The notes below the pieces were generated by a model. It ran no database searches. It saw nothing but the letters and a program-made list of their open reading frames with translations, and was not told the origin of the DNA. From positions 1,925,559 through 1,989,558 of the forward strand of contig MEFY01000002.1 in the NCBI GenBank assembly GCA_001725325.1: DNA of 64,000 bases. The letters are read 5' to 3'. Numbering within the stretch: position 1 is the first letter of the stretch; every line of letters starts with the position of its first letter. Position numbers and translations under genes: made by a program. Source of the DNA: Leifsonia sp. SCN 70-46. GTDB taxonomy: Bacteria; Actinomycetota; Actinomycetes; Actinomycetales; Microbacteriaceae. Below, piece by piece: positions 27,634-36,884 of the stretch.

Positions 27634-28899
27634 ATGCCTGACACCGCGCTCGCCCCGTCGTTCACCGACAAGCTCTCGTCAGCGCGCGACGCCGCGCGCG
27701 TGCTCGCGACGGTCACGACGAAGCAGAAGAACGTCGCGCTCGAGACCATCGCCGACTCCGTGATGCGCAACGAGAGGCGCATCCTCGAGGCGAACGCCCT
27801 CGACCTCGCGAACGGCCGCGAGAACGGCATGGCCGAGGGGCTGCAAGACCGCCTCACACTCGATGAGAAGCGCCTCGCCGCGCTCGCGCGGGCCACCCTC
27901 GAGATCGTCGCCCTGCCCGACCCCGTGGGAGACGTCGTGCGCGGCTCGACGCTCGAGAACGGCCTGCAGCTCACCCAGGTGCGCGTGCCGTTCGGGGTCG
28001 TCGGGGCCATCTACGAGGCGCGCCCCAACGTGACCATCGACATCGCCGCGCTCGCGCTCAAGAGCGGCAACGCCGCCGTGCTGCGCGGCGGATCGGCGGC
28101 CGAGAACACCAACCGCGTGCTCGTGGAGGTCATCCAGTCCGCCCTCGTCGAGGCCGGGCTGCCCGCCGAGGCCGTGCAGACGATCGACGAGTTCGGGCGC
28201 GAGGGCGCCAAGCAGCTCATGCAGGCGCGCGGCTTCGTCGACGTGCTCATCCCGCGGGGCTCCGCCCAGCTCATCAACTCCGTCGTCGCCGAGTCGACGG
28301 TGCCCGTCATCGAGACGGGCGCGGGCGTCGTGCACGTGTTCCTCGACGAGAGCGCCGACGAGTCGATGGCCGTCGAGATCGTGAGCAACGCCAAGGTGCA
28401 GCGCCCGAGCGTGTGCAACGCCCTCGAGACGCTGCTCGTCCACGAGGCGTCCGCGCCCCGCCTCCTGCCGGGCGTGCTGTCGCGCCTGCGCGAGCAGGGC
28501 GTCACGCTGCACGCCGACGAGCGCGCGCGGGCGATCTTCCCCGACTCCGTGCCCGCGACCGAGGAGGACTGGTCGACCGAGTACATGACGCTCGACCTGG
28601 CCGTGCGGGTCGTCGCCGACCTCGACGAGGCGCTCGACCACATCCGCGCGTACTCGACCCACCACACCGAGTCGATCATCACGAACGACCTCGCGAAGGC
28701 CGACAGGTTCCTCGCCGAGGTGGATTCGGCCGTGGTCATGGTCAACGCGTCCACGCGGTTCACCGACGGCGGGGAGTTCGGCTTCGGCGCCGAGGTGGGC
28801 ATCTCCACCCAGAAGCTGCACGCCCGCGGACCCATGGGCCTGCCGGAGCTCACGAGCACGAAGTGGGTCGTGCGCGGGGCCGGCCACACGCGCGGCTAG
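27634..28899 (+). CDS. proA: Gamma-glutamyl phosphate reductase
   Basis: A 421-residue aldehyde-dehydrogenase-fold enzyme converting gamma-glutamyl phosphate to glutamate semialdehyde with NADPH. The catalytic cysteine is in RPSVCNALETLLVHE. Other conserved segments are GVVGAIYEARPNVT and FTDGGEFGFGAEVGIST. Nine bases separate it from proB, and it may also have its own leaderless promoter. Confidence 0.97.
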   Translation: MPDTALAPSFTDKLSSARDAARVLATVTTKQKNVALETIADSVMRNERRILEANALDLANGRENGMAEGLQDRLTLDEKRLAALARATLEIVALPDPVGDVVRGSTLENGLQLTQVRVPFGVVGAIYEARPNVTIDIAALALKSGNAAVLRGGSAAENTNRVLVEVIQSALVEAGLPAEAVQTIDEFGREGAKQLMQARGFVDVLIPRGSAQLINSVVAESTVPVIETGAGVVHVFLDESADESMAVEIVSNAKVQRPSVCNALETLLVHEASAPRLLPGVLSRLREQGVTLHADERARAIFPDSVPATEEDWSTEYMTLDLAVRVVADLDEALDHIRAYSTHHTESIITNDLAKADRFLAEVDSAVVMVNASTRFTDGGEFGFGAEVGISTQKLHARGPMGLPELTSTKWVVRGAGHTRG

Positions 28900-28928
28900 A
28901 CTCTCTACGAACCCTGAACGGAGAACCG

Positions 28929-29126
28929 ATGTCGCTGCTCGCCACCCTCGTCACCGAGACCGAGGAACTCGCGCCCCTCATCATGCCGCCGCTCGCCTTC
29001 GCGGGCGTCGCGGTCGCCGTCTTCCTGCTGCTCGGGTTCGTCACGTGGAGCTTCCGCGACGTCGCGAACCGCCACAGCAACAAGACCGCCAAGGGCGGCG
29101 ACGCGCACCACGGCGCGGGCCACTAG
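28929..29126 (+). CDS. Small single-span membrane protein
   Basis: A 65-residue protein with one transmembrane helix (LAFAGVAVAVFLLLGFVTW) and a hydrophilic His/Lys C-terminal tail. CGGAG lies 6 bases before the ATG. The track shows it only at the end of ORF 28413..29126. It sits between proA and nadD. Function unknown. Confidence 0.8.
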   Translation: MSLLATLVTETEELAPLIMPPLAFAGVAVAVFLLLGFVTWSFRDVANRHSNKTAKGGDAHHGAGH

Positions 29127-29141
29127 GCACATCCGCGCACC

Positions 29142-29744
29142 ATGGCCGAAACAGCACAGCGGCGTGCACGTGTCGGCGTCATGGGCGGCACCTTCGACCC
29201 CATCCACAACGGCCACCTCGTGGCCGCGAGCGAGGTGCAGCAGAAGTTCGACCTCGACGAGGTGATCTTCGTGCCCACGGGCGAGCCGTGGATGAAGAAG
29301 ACGGTGACCGAGGGGGAGCACCGCTACCTCATGACGGTCATCGCGACCGCGGCCAACCCGCGCTTCACCGTGAGCCGCGTGGACATCGACCGGGCGGGCC
29401 CCACGTACACGGTCGACACCCTGCGCGACGTGCGCAAGGCGCGGCCGGACGCCGATCTGTTCTTCATCACGGGGGCTGACGCGGTCGCCCAGATCCTCGA
29501 CTGGAAGGACGTCGACGAGGTCTGGTCGCTCGCCCATTTCGTGGCGGTTTCACGGCCTGGGCACCCGCTCACCATTAGCGGATTGCCAGAGCAGGGCGTA
29601 AGCTCGTTGGAAGTGCCGGCGCTGGCGATCTCGTCAACGGACTGCAGGAGCAGGGTCAGTCGGGGGTTCCCCGTCTGGTATTTGGTTCCCGATGGTGTAG
29701 TCCAGTACATCGCCAAGCACCACCTGTATCGGAGTAGCCAATGA
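29142..29744 (+). CDS. nadD: Nicotinate-nucleotide adenylyltransferase
   Basis: A 200-residue enzyme joining ATP and nicotinate mononucleotide to deamido-NAD. The nucleotidyltransferase motif [15 protein letters not shown] is at residues 12-26 and the [10 protein letters not shown] (ISSTxIR-type) motif is near 163. The stop overlaps the next gene by 4 bases (ATGA). Order nadD-hypothetical-rsfS is conserved in actinobacteria. Confidence 0.96.
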   Translation: MAETAQRRARVGVMGGTFDPIHNGHLVAASEVQQKFDLDEVIFVPTGEPWMKKTVTEGEHRYLMTVIATAANPRFTVSRVDIDRAGPTYTVDTLRDVRKARPDADLFFITGADAVAQILDWKDVDEVWSLAHFVAVSRPGHPLTISGLPEQGVSSLEVPALAISSTDCRSRVSRGFPVWYLVPDGVVQYIAKHHLYRSSQ

Positions 29745-31300
29745 CCACTTACCACGAGCCTCAGCCGCAGTCGCGGCGTGCCGTGCGTCAGAGTGAGCGC
29801 GGCGACGCATCCGAAAGCGCGTTCGCAGACAACGCCTTCGCCGAGAGCGGCCTCTCCGACGACATGTGGGACACCACGTCGCGCCGCGCCGCCCAGCTCC
29901 CGCCCGTGTCGTCGCTGCCCGAGGATGCGCGCCCCGCGGGTTCGCCGGAGCCCCTGACGTATTCGACGCTCAACCGCGCGGCCACCCCCGCCCCCGAGGG
30001 GCCCACGTTCCGCTCGCGCGGCTCGGCCGCACCGCAGCCCGTGCCCTACGACCCGGCGACGCAGCCGCCCACCGAGGCGATCCAGCAGCAGCCGTCGGAG
30101 CAGGCCTACCGCGTGCGCGACTTCAGCCCGGCCGGATCCGCCACGACGTCGGCCTGGTCGCAGCCCGCCCAGGCAGCGCCCGCCGCGCCGCCGAGCGACC
30201 TCGACTACCACACGGAGGCGCGCTTCCGGGCCGCCGCCGCCGCGGCGCCGCTCGCGCCCGTGTCCGAGGTTCCCGCGACGATCGCGCCCATCAACCGCAT
30301 GTGGGCCCCGCCGGAGCCCGCCGCTCCCGAGCCGGCGCGCGTCATCCCCGCGAACTCCGACTTCCCGCTCGAGCAGACGTTCACGCGCCGCGAGCTGCGC
30401 GCCATGCAGCAGGCAGAGGAGGCGGCGGCCGCCGCGTCGCTCCAGTCGCAGCAGCCCGCCGCCGTGTCGCCGACGTTCCAGCCCTCCTCGCCGCAGACGC
30501 AGCAGCCTGCCGCCGCGCCGTTCCCGCTCGTGGAGCCGACGCTGCAGACGCAGCAGCCGGTGCAGGCCCAGCAGCCCGTCGTGCCTGCGCAGCCCGCGGC
30601 GCAGGCGCAGCCTGTGGTCGAGCAGCCGCAGCCCGTCGTGCAGCAGCAGAGCGCCCCGCCCGCCCTGCCGCCCGTGTCGCCCACGTTCACCCCGCAGGCC
30701 GCCGCAGCGCCCGTCGCCGCGAGCCCCTTCGAGTCGCTCTTCACCCCGTCGGCTCCCGCGGCGCAGCCCGAGCCCGTGGCCTCGATCCCCGCCGAGATCG
30801 CGCCCGCGCCCGTCGCCGACGAGGCCTCGCCGTGGACGCCCCCGACGGGCCACTGGTCGACGCAGGTCGACGACGACGAGATCGAGATCACGCTCAGCCG
30901 CCGCATCGGCAGCGGCACGACGACGACGAGCGCCCTCGTGCTCCCGTCGATCCCCAACGGCACCGACATCCGCGGCCCGCTCACGAGCACGGGCGAGATC
31001 ATGCTCACGGGCTCGATCGACCTGCCGCGCAGCCTCGGCACCACCGGCCAGTCCGACAGGTACGACGGGGGCGGCATCGACGACCTCTTCGACCTGCAGG
31101 ACCACGAGGTGATCTCCACCGACTCGTCTCCCGTGCGGGCGATCCGCGCCGTGAGCACCCACACCTCGGGCCACGGCGTCACCCACACCCAGAAGCCCAA
31201 GGGCACGCGTGCACTCACGGCGCTCCTGATCGCCGCATCCTCGATGGCTGTCGTCGTCGCCGGACTGCTCGTCGCGGCGTTCGCGTTCAACGTGTTCTGA
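29741..31300 (+). CDS. Pro/Gln/Ala-rich protein with C-terminal membrane anchor
   Basis: A 519-residue protein. Residues 1-350 are low-complexity, rich in Ala, Pro and Gln (repeated QTQQPAA, QAQQPVV). A conserved-looking segment follows ([25 protein letters not shown]), and one transmembrane helix ends the protein ([23 protein letters not shown]). It lies between nadD and rsfS, where related genera carry similar proteins. Probably cytoplasmic and tail-anchored; function unknown. Confidence 0.8.
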   Translation: MTTYHEPQPQSRRAVRQSERGDASESAFADNAFAESGLSDDMWDTTSRRAAQLPPVSSLPEDARPAGSPEPLTYSTLNRAATPAPEGPTFRSRGSAAPQPVPYDPATQPPTEAIQQQPSEQAYRVRDFSPAGSATTSAWSQPAQAAPAAPPSDLDYHTEARFRAAAAAAPLAPVSEVPATIAPINRMWAPPEPAAPEPARVIPANSDFPLEQTFTRRELRAMQQAEEAAAAASLQSQQPAAVSPTFQPSSPQTQQPAAAPFPLVEPTLQTQQPVQAQQPVVPAQPAAQAQPVVEQPQPVVQQQSAPPALPPVSPTFTPQAAAAPVAASPFESLFTPSAPAAQPEPVASIPAEIAPAPVADEASPWTPPTGHWSTQVDDDEIEITLSRRIGSGTTTTSALVLPSIPNGTDIRGPLTSTGEIMLTGSIDLPRSLGTTGQSDRYDGGGIDDLFDLQDHEVISTDSSPVRAIRAVSTHTSGHGVTHTQKPKGTRALTALLIAASSMAVVVAGLLVAAFAFNVF

Positions 31301-31337
31301 GCCGCGTGAGCTCCCACCACCTCCCACTAAGGACCCT

Positions 31338-31718
31338 GTGACTGCATCCTCGCGCGCGCGCGAAATCCTTGCCGTGGCCGCTCTCGCCGCCGACTCCAAG
31401 CAGGGCGACGACCTCGTCGCGCTCGACGTGTCGGGGCCGCTGCCGCTCACCGACATCTTCTTCCTCGCCTCGGGACGCAACGAGCGCAATGTGCAGGCCA
31501 TCGCCCAGGAGATCGAGGACAAGCTCCTCGAGGCCGGCACCAAGGCCCTGCGCCGCGAGGGCCGCGCGGAGGGCCGCTGGATCCTGCTCGACTTCGGCGA
31601 CCTCGTCGCGCACGTCTTCCACGAGGAGGACCGCATGTACTACTCGCTCGAGCGCCTGTGGAAGGACTGCCCGGCGATCCCGCTCGACCTCCCCGTCGCG
31701 AAGACCGCCGAGGCCTAG
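31338..31718 (+). CDS. rsfS: Ribosome silencing factor
   Basis: A 126-residue RsfS/DUF143 protein that binds L14 and blocks subunit joining under starvation. The family segments are DIFFLASGRNERNVQAIA and GRWILLDFGDLVAHVFHEEDRMYYSLERLW. GTG start with AAGGA 4 bases upstream. The stop overlaps the convergent monooxygenase-like gene by 4 bases. Confidence 0.95.
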   Translation: MTASSRAREILAVAALAADSKQGDDLVALDVSGPLPLTDIFFLASGRNERNVQAIAQEIEDKLLEAGTKALRREGRAEGRWILLDFGDLVAHVFHEEDRMYYSLERLWKDCPAIPLDLPVAKTAEA

Positions 31719-32272
31719 CGCCCCCTGAGCAGCCAGGGCCGCAGCGCGCGCGTGATGAACGGCAGCGCGAGGTAGGTCATGATGGGCGACACGATCGTCA
31801 CGAGCAGCAGCACGCGCAGGGGCAGCAGCCAGTCGTGCGTGAACGGGGCTATCGCCCAGTTCGTGGCGAGGCTCAGCGGGTAGAACACGAGGAAGATCGC
31901 GATCATCTGCTTCCAGCGCGGGGGCGAGGATGTCGCGGGCTTCACGACCTCGACCGTGGCGGGTTCGTCGAACCACCCCTCGATGCCCGTGCGGCGCTCC
32001 TCGGGCTCGTGCTCGACCATGCCGAGGGCGGAGGCCATCCACCACTCCCGCTCCGGCGACCGCTGCCACGCCTCGAGGGATGCCGTGTCGGCGAAGCGGA
32101 AGAGCATGTGCCACTCCGGGCTCTCGGGATCAGGCCGCACCCACCCCGAGCCGAGATAGCCGGGGGAGGCGCTCAGCAGGTCCTGGCCGGCCCTCGCCCA
32201 CGCGGCGACCTCCTTCGCCCGCTCCGGGTCGACGATGCGGGTGATGGAGACGGTGATCGGCTGCTCGGTCAT
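31715..32272 (-). CDS. Antibiotic biosynthesis monooxygenase-like domain fused to membrane segment
   Basis: A 185-residue protein. The N-terminal ABM ferredoxin-like domain (ITVSITRIVDPERAKEVAAWARAG, then PEWHMLFRFADTASLEAWQ) is followed by about two to three transmembrane helices (MIAIFLVFYPLSLATNWAI; LLPLRVLLLVTIVSPIMTYLAL). The track starts 20 codons earlier; I prefer the internal ATG giving MTEQPITV because the upstream residues are not family-like. Such membrane-linked ABM proteins are widespread but uncharacterised. Confidence 0.85.
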   Translation of the reverse strand: MTEQPITVSITRIVDPERAKEVAAWARAGQDLLSASPGYLGSGWVRPDPESPEWHMLFRFADTASLEAWQRSPEREWWMASALGMVEHEPEERRTGIEGWFDEPATVEVVKPATSSPPRWKQMIAIFLVFYPLSLATNWAIAPFTHDWLLPLRVLLLVTIVSPIMTYLALPFITRALRPWLLRGR

Positions 32273-32324
32273 CCATCTATTCTGATCTGTAGTAGTCTTG
32301 TCGAGTTGCTTTCGCAGCATTCCG

Positions 32325-32398
32325 GGGTCCATGGCGCAGCCCGGTAGCGCACCTGCATGGCATGCAGGGGGTCAGGGGTTCGAATCCCCTTGGATCCA
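32325..32398 (+). tRNA. tRNA-Ala(GGC)
   Basis: A 74-base cloverleaf. The acceptor GGGTCCA pairs with TGGATCC and carries the G3-U70 pair that specifies alanine. The D-arm is GCGC..GCGC, the anticodon stem is CCTGC/GCAGG with loop ATGGCAT (anticodon GGC), and the T-arm is AGGGG-TTCGAAT-CCCCT. Discriminator A; the 3' CCA is not encoded. Confidence 0.97.
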
Positions 32399-32403
32399 CA
32401 GCG

Positions 32404-32430
32404 AGAAGCCCCGCTCCGGCGGGGCTTCTT
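32404..32430 (+). terminator. Intrinsic terminator after tRNA-Ala
   Basis: AGAAGCCCCGC-TCCG-GCGGGGCTTCT followed by T: an 11-bp stem directly after the tRNA. It marks the edge between the core chromosome block and the accessory island. Confidence 0.9.
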
Positions 32431-32462
32431 CCGTTTCCGACACCGAGGCTTGTACGCGACTG

Positions 32463-32488
32463 TGGATCGATTCAATTTGGGCTACTCT
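32463..32488 (+). promoter_or_regulatory. lacI-type gene promoter with operator 1
   Basis: TGGATCGATTCA (32463-32474), one base from the TGAATCGATTCA consensus of this locus, lies between the expected -35 region and the -10 box TACTCT (32483-32488). The -10 box is 6 bases from the ATG. Autorepression is likely. Confidence 0.7.
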
Positions 32489-32494
32489 GTCTGC

Positions 32495-33502
32495 ATGATC
32501 GGCGACCGACCTCGCACACCCGTCACCATCGGCGATGTCGCACAGCACATCGGTGTGTCGAAGGCCACGGTGTCGTACGCGTTGACGCGCCCGGACAGGC
32601 TGTCTGCCGACATGCTCGGACGAGTCACGGCGGCCATAGAAGAGCTCGGCTACGTGCGCAACAGCGTTGCTCGACAGTTGCGCGTGGGTCGCAGCCAGGC
32701 GGTGGCGTTCATCGTGTCGAATGCGGCCAACCCTCTGTACAGCGAATTGGCCCTCGGTGCCGAAGCCGAAGCATCGAAGACGGGTCACGTCGTCCTGATC
32801 GCAGATAGTCATGAAGACCCGCGCCGAGAACGGGAGTACATCTCCTTCTTCGAGTCCCAGCAGGTGAGCGGGATCATGATCGCTCCCGTGGAGGATGTGC
32901 CCCAGGAGCTCATCGACGTTGGCCAGCGAGGCACTCCCTTCGTGCTCATCGGATCGCCACCGACCCCTCAGGCGTATCCTTCGATCTCCGGCGACAATGT
33001 GCTGGGCGGCGAACTCGCCACGCGCCACCTCCTGGATCAGAACCGGCGACGGCTGATCTTCGTGGGGGGAACCCATCTCAACGTTGACTCCCGGCGCGCG
33101 GGTGCGCGCCGGGCGCTCGAGGGTCGGCGCGACGTGTCGCTTGAGTTCATCTCCGTCGAGCGTCAGACCGCTGGGGTGGGAGAGGAGGTCGCGCGCGATC
33201 TGCTCTCACGCGGTGAGCTGCCCGACGGGATCTTCGCCGGAAACGACCTGCTTGCCCTCGGCATTCTCAACGTCCTGATCACCGCGGGGATCGCTGTGCC
33301 CGGCCAAGTGTCGCTCGTCGGCTACGACGACATCGAGTTCGCCGGATTCTCCATAGTCCCCCTGACCACCATCCGGCACCCTTCGACAGTCGTCGGGGCG
33401 AGTGCGATTCGGATGATCCTCGGTCAGGAGGAAGAGCTCCACGAGGTGGATCCGAGGTTCGCCCCGCACTTGGTGGTGCGGGGCACCTCGCTCCCGACCT
33501 AG
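32495..33502 (+). CDS. LacI family transcriptional regulator
   Basis: A 335-residue repressor. The helix-turn-helix and hinge helix are at residues 10-60 (TIGDVAQHIGVSKATVSYALTRPDRLS); the sugar-binding periplasmic-protein-like domain follows (NPLYSELALGAEAEA; GIFAGNDLLALGIL; VSLVGYDDIEFAGF). The start is the ATG at 32495, not the track's 32357, which lies inside the tRNA. Five TGAATCGATTCA-like palindromes in the island fit the symmetric sites of this family. The inducer is probably an oligosaccharide from the lyase. Confidence 0.93.
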   Translation: MIGDRPRTPVTIGDVAQHIGVSKATVSYALTRPDRLSADMLGRVTAAIEELGYVRNSVARQLRVGRSQAVAFIVSNAANPLYSELALGAEAEASKTGHVVLIADSHEDPRREREYISFFESQQVSGIMIAPVEDVPQELIDVGQRGTPFVLIGSPPTPQAYPSISGDNVLGGELATRHLLDQNRRRLIFVGGTHLNVDSRRAGARRALEGRRDVSLEFISVERQTAGVGEEVARDLLSRGELPDGIFAGNDLLALGILNVLITAGIAVPGQVSLVGYDDIEFAGFSIVPLTTIRHPSTVVGASAIRMILGQEEELHEVDPRFAPHLVVRGTSLPT

Positions 33503-36500
33503 TGAACTTCGACCTCGCTGAACTGCATGCGGTACAGGTTGCTGTCCAGCGGGTTGGGCCGCAAATGCGTCCCCGTGATTCGGATCGCGGCCCCCGCCAC
33601 GGGCGTGAATGTCACATGCTGTGTGCCCTCCGGCACGGCATAGGCGGTCGGACCCAGGATGGTCGTCCAGCCCGACGTCCCGTCCGGCGACACTTCGATC
33701 ATCAGTTCTGACGGGAAACCGTGCTGTCCGTTGTGGATCACGGGCGACAGGTCGATTGATGAGAACGTCTTGGAGGAGCCCCAGTTGATCGTGATCGCCT
33801 CCACGTGGTCGCTGGTGAGCGAGCTGTTGCTGCTCCAGCCGTAGCTCGAGGGCAGGCTCCCGCGTAGGCCGTCCGTCACCCGGTTCGCGCCCCAGCCGGA
33901 GCCGCCGTAGGGCGGTGTGCTCGTCGTCACACTCGCGCCGTAGGCGATGTTCGCGTTGCGTACCTCGATCTCCGCGAGTTGGGCCCGATAGAGGTTGCTG
34001 TCGTACGGATTAGGACTCAGCGACGAGAAGGTGAGCCTAATGTACCGCGCATCCACCGAGGGGAAGGTGGTCCGCGAGCCGGTCGCCGTCGCGGTCGTAG
34101 TGGCTGAAACGACCCCCGTCCCGGTCCACGGACCGTTGGTGGCGGACGCCTCGACGGTCACGCCCCCGGGGAACGATGCCTCACTGCCCCACCTGCCGGC
34201 GAAGAGATCAACGGTGTTGAACGTCGAGGTGGCACCGAGGTCGTAGACGACATTCTCGCTGTGGGGCGACCCTGTGTTCGAACTGCTGGACCAGCCCATC
34301 GAGACGGGGGTGGACTCCCGGTCGCCGTCCGTCAGGTTGGCGACGCCCCACACCGGACTGGCCACGACGCTGCTTTGAGAGAGCGGGGACCTACCCAGGA
34401 TGAGGTTCGTGTCGAACGGAGCACCTCCGGCATAGGAGAAGGACGCCTCCAGCGGAGTGCCGGCGGTGCCATTCACCCGGGCAGAGAGTTTGATGGTCGG
34501 GCTGAGCTGCGTGACGGTGATGCGCGGATCAACCGAGCCGATGCCGAACGCGGCGCGCGCGATCTCGACCTCGATGGTCCCACCATTCACCTGGGTCGGA
34601 TCGGAGAGGGAGACCGATATGCCCGTCGCTGTCTCGCGGGTCATCACCGAGGCCTTCTTGGTGCTGGAGACGAAGTTCGTGCCGCCGACCTTGACCCACG
34701 TGGGCGTGTCGGTCCAGAAGTTCGCGCCCACGACATTCGATGCGGTGCTCTTGACTGCCTGGACGGTGGTGTCGTTGGCGAGCACGACATAGGTCGGGTT
34801 CGCGGCGAATGCCTTCGTCTGGCTCGCAGTCTTACCCGGCAGCAGCGCGTAGGAGTACGCGCCGTTGGTCGGAGCTTCGCCGTGTTTGACGCTGATTGTC
34901 AGATAGGTCGCCGACAGTGGAGCTGAGCTCTGGCCCGCGGAGTTGATGTCCGCCCACGCGCCCGTGTTCGTCTTTCGTGTGAGGGTGAGGTCCTGCCCGC
35001 CCGGGAAGTAGTAGCCGATATCGGATCCGGCGGTCGCGCCGGTGATGTGGGCCCATTGGACGCCAGTCGAGTCCTGAGTCCACGGCACGGTCGTCGGCTT
35101 GGCGGCGTCGTCGACCGTGAGCACCGTCGACGTGGTGATCTTGCGGTTCTCCACCGTCGTCTCGATCTGTCTACCGGCGTCGGTCGAGGTGATTCCCGCG
35201 CCCAGCGCGACGACCGCGTCATCGAAGGTGAACCACGACTTCTTGGCGACGAGCGAGCTCGCCACCGCGGCGAAGTCCATCCCCGTCGCACCATAAAGGC
35301 CCTGCAAGGATGTACCGCCCACCCAGTTCTTCGTCGTCACCTGCGACTCGTTGGAACCGGGACCGCGGACGAACGTAGTATCGGTAGTCGTCCCAGGGCG
35401 GCGGTAGGGATCGATGGTCGGCTGGTAGGCGCCGCTGAACTGGCCCAGGTCCGAGTTGTAGAGGAACGTCTGCCCATCGGCGCTGAACCAACCACGCTTG
35501 TTCTCGCTGCCGTTCGTTTCGAAGTTCGCCATGCGATTGGACGTCATCGCGATGCCGAACGCCCATCCCGGGCGCTGGTGGACGGCCTGCGCGATGCTCG
35601 GGAACTGCTTGTTGACGGAGAGTGCCGGGCGGACCGGCACCGTGGCGTCTGCCATGATCGCGCGCGAGAGGGTGATCACGTGCAACGGGGCATCGATGAA
35701 GTAGTCCCGGAACGTGTCGGCTGTGATCCAGGTCTTCACCATCGACCTGAAGGCAACAGCGTCGGCTGCCGGCGCGTACTGGGAGAGTAGGACGATCGAC
35801 TGCATGATGATGTGCCCGGCCACGTGCTCATCCGAGTCGCGCGAGATGTTGCGACCTCTGGTCATGTCGAATACCGCGCCGCGCCACATGAGAGGCTCGA
35901 CGGTGTCGTAGATCCACCGGTAGACGTTGGGCAGCTGCGGACCGGAAAACGCCCACGTCGAGTCCTGGAGAGTGAAGTAGAGGCGCGAGAACGTGTCGAG
36001 CAAGTTCACGCCGTAGCCACCGAGGTACGAGAACTTCGTATGCTGCACGTAGCCCCCGTCGAGGAAGAATCCGCCCTCGCCTCCCGCCACATAAGGCAGT
36101 ACACGTGAGGCCTCGCTCGCGCCCTGTGTTACCAGCGCGCTGTCCTTGAGCAGGACTCCCCGGAGTGCCTTGATGGTCGCGCGCCACACCTGGTTGGCAC
36201 CGGTGTCGGAGTAGCTGCTGGGTGTCTGATAGGCGATTGCCGCCATGTAGTTCGAGACCTGCGTGCTCGTCAGCTGCGAGTATGAGAGGACCGTGATGTC
36301 GGTGAGCGCCAGCGGCACGCCGATCTGAAGCTGCCACCACCATGCCGACGGCTTCGCAGTCGTCGTGTTGTAGTACTTCGTGTGCATCCAGTCGAGGCCG
36401 CCCTTGATCGAGGTCATGAGGGCGGTCGAGTGGTAGGTCGACGTGCCGACGGTGGCCCATCCCAGAGTCATGTCCCGCAGGCGGTTGTAGGTCGTCACGA

Positions 36501-36801
36501 GATCGTTGTAGTTCGTCGCGGGTACGAGGTCGCTCCACAGTGTCGTCGTGGGGGAGCTGATCATCGACCCCGCGGTGCTCGACGCCGTCGCGCCCACAGC
36601 CGCGATGCGGGAAGCGATGACCGTGTCGCTCGTGTTGAGCGATGCCCCTCCGGTGAGCAGGAGCTCCCACTTCGCGCGGACGTCGTCGAAGGTGTCGGCC
36701 GCACGGGCGGGGGGCGCGCCCTGCAGCGACGTGAAGAGCAGCGCGAGAACGGTTGCTGTGGCGGCAAGTATGGGAAGGCGAGCACGGGTGTGCGACATCA
36801 T
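33499..36801 (-). CDS. Secreted polysaccharide lyase family 8 with two discoidin domains
   Basis: About 1100 residues. A Sec signal peptide ends near PPARA-AD. The alpha/alpha toroid carries all expected PL8 catalytic residues: Asn in TGANQVWR (~203), His in GGYVQHTKFSY (~254), Tyr in GGYGVN (~263) and Arg in DMTRGRNISR (~315). Middle and C-terminal beta domains follow, then two tandem F5/8 type C domains (~800-945 and ~950-1100). PL8 enzymes cleave hyaluronan, chondroitin or xanthan by beta-elimination; the substrate is undecided. The aromatic patch reads WWWQLQIG instead of the usual WW(D/N)xEIG. Start at the first ATG after GAGGA. Confidence 0.93.
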   Translation of the reverse strand: MMSHTRARLPILAATATVLALLFTSLQGAPPARAADTFDDVRAKWELLLTGGASLNTSDTVIASRIAAVGATASSTAGSMISSPTTTLWSDLVPATNYNDLVTTYNRLRDMTLGWATVGTSTYHSTALMTSIKGGLDWMHTKYYNTTTAKPSAWWWQLQIGVPLALTDITVLSYSQLTSTQVSNYMAAIAYQTPSSYSDTGANQVWRATIKALRGVLLKDSALVTQGASEASRVLPYVAGGEGGFFLDGGYVQHTKFSYLGGYGVNLLDTFSRLYFTLQDSTWAFSGPQLPNVYRWIYDTVEPLMWRGAVFDMTRGRNISRDSDEHVAGHIIMQSIVLLSQYAPAADAVAFRSMVKTWITADTFRDYFIDAPLHVITLSRAIMADATVPVRPALSVNKQFPSIAQAVHQRPGWAFGIAMTSNRMANFETNGSENKRGWFSADGQTFLYNSDLGQFSGAYQPTIDPYRRPGTTTDTTFVRGPGSNESQVTTKNWVGGTSLQGLYGATGMDFAAVASSLVAKKSWFTFDDAVVALGAGITSTDAGRQIETTVENRKITTSTVLTVDDAAKPTTVPWTQDSTGVQWAHITGATAGSDIGYYFPGGQDLTLTRKTNTGAWADINSAGQSSAPLSATYLTISVKHGEAPTNGAYSYALLPGKTASQTKAFAANPTYVVLANDTTVQAVKSTASNVVGANFWTDTPTWVKVGGTNFVSSTKKASVMTRETATGISVSLSDPTQVNGGTIEVEIARAAFGIGSVDPRITVTQLSPTIKLSARVNGTAGTPLEASFSYAGGAPFDTNLILGRSPLSQSSVVASPVWGVANLTDGDRESTPVSMGWSSSSNTGSPHSENVVYDLGATSTFNTVDLFAGRWGSEASFPGGVTVEASATNGPWTGTGVVSATTTATATGSRTTFPSVDARYIRLTFSSLSPNPYDSNLYRAQLAEIEVRNANIAYGASVTTSTPPYGGSGWGANRVTDGLRGSLPSSYGWSSNSSLTSDHVEAITINWGSSKTFSSIDLSPVIHNGQHGFPSELMIEVSPDGTSGWTTILGPTAYAVPEGTQHVTFTPVAGAAIRITGTHLRPNPLDSNLYRMQFSEVEVH

Positions 36802-36831
36802 CGTCGAGTCCTCAAGTCCCCGTCGATTCAT

Positions 36832-36845
36832 GTGAATCGATTCAC
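36832..36845. promoter_or_regulatory. LacI operator 2 (perfect palindrome) at lyase gene
   Basis: GTGAATCGATTCAC is a perfect 14-base palindrome. It lies just downstream of the lyase promoter, so bound repressor would act as a block to elongation. Confidence 0.8.
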
Positions 36846-36855
36846 GGTTGCGAGG

Positions 36856-36884
36856 AGACTACCGATCTTCTGACGCGTTGTCAA
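36856..36884 (-). promoter_or_regulatory. Promoter of the PL8 lyase gene
   Basis: On the minus strand TTGACA (36879-36884), a 17-base spacer and TAGTCT (36856-36861). It overlaps the end of the upstream gene, so the lyase can be transcribed separately. Confidence 0.75.
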
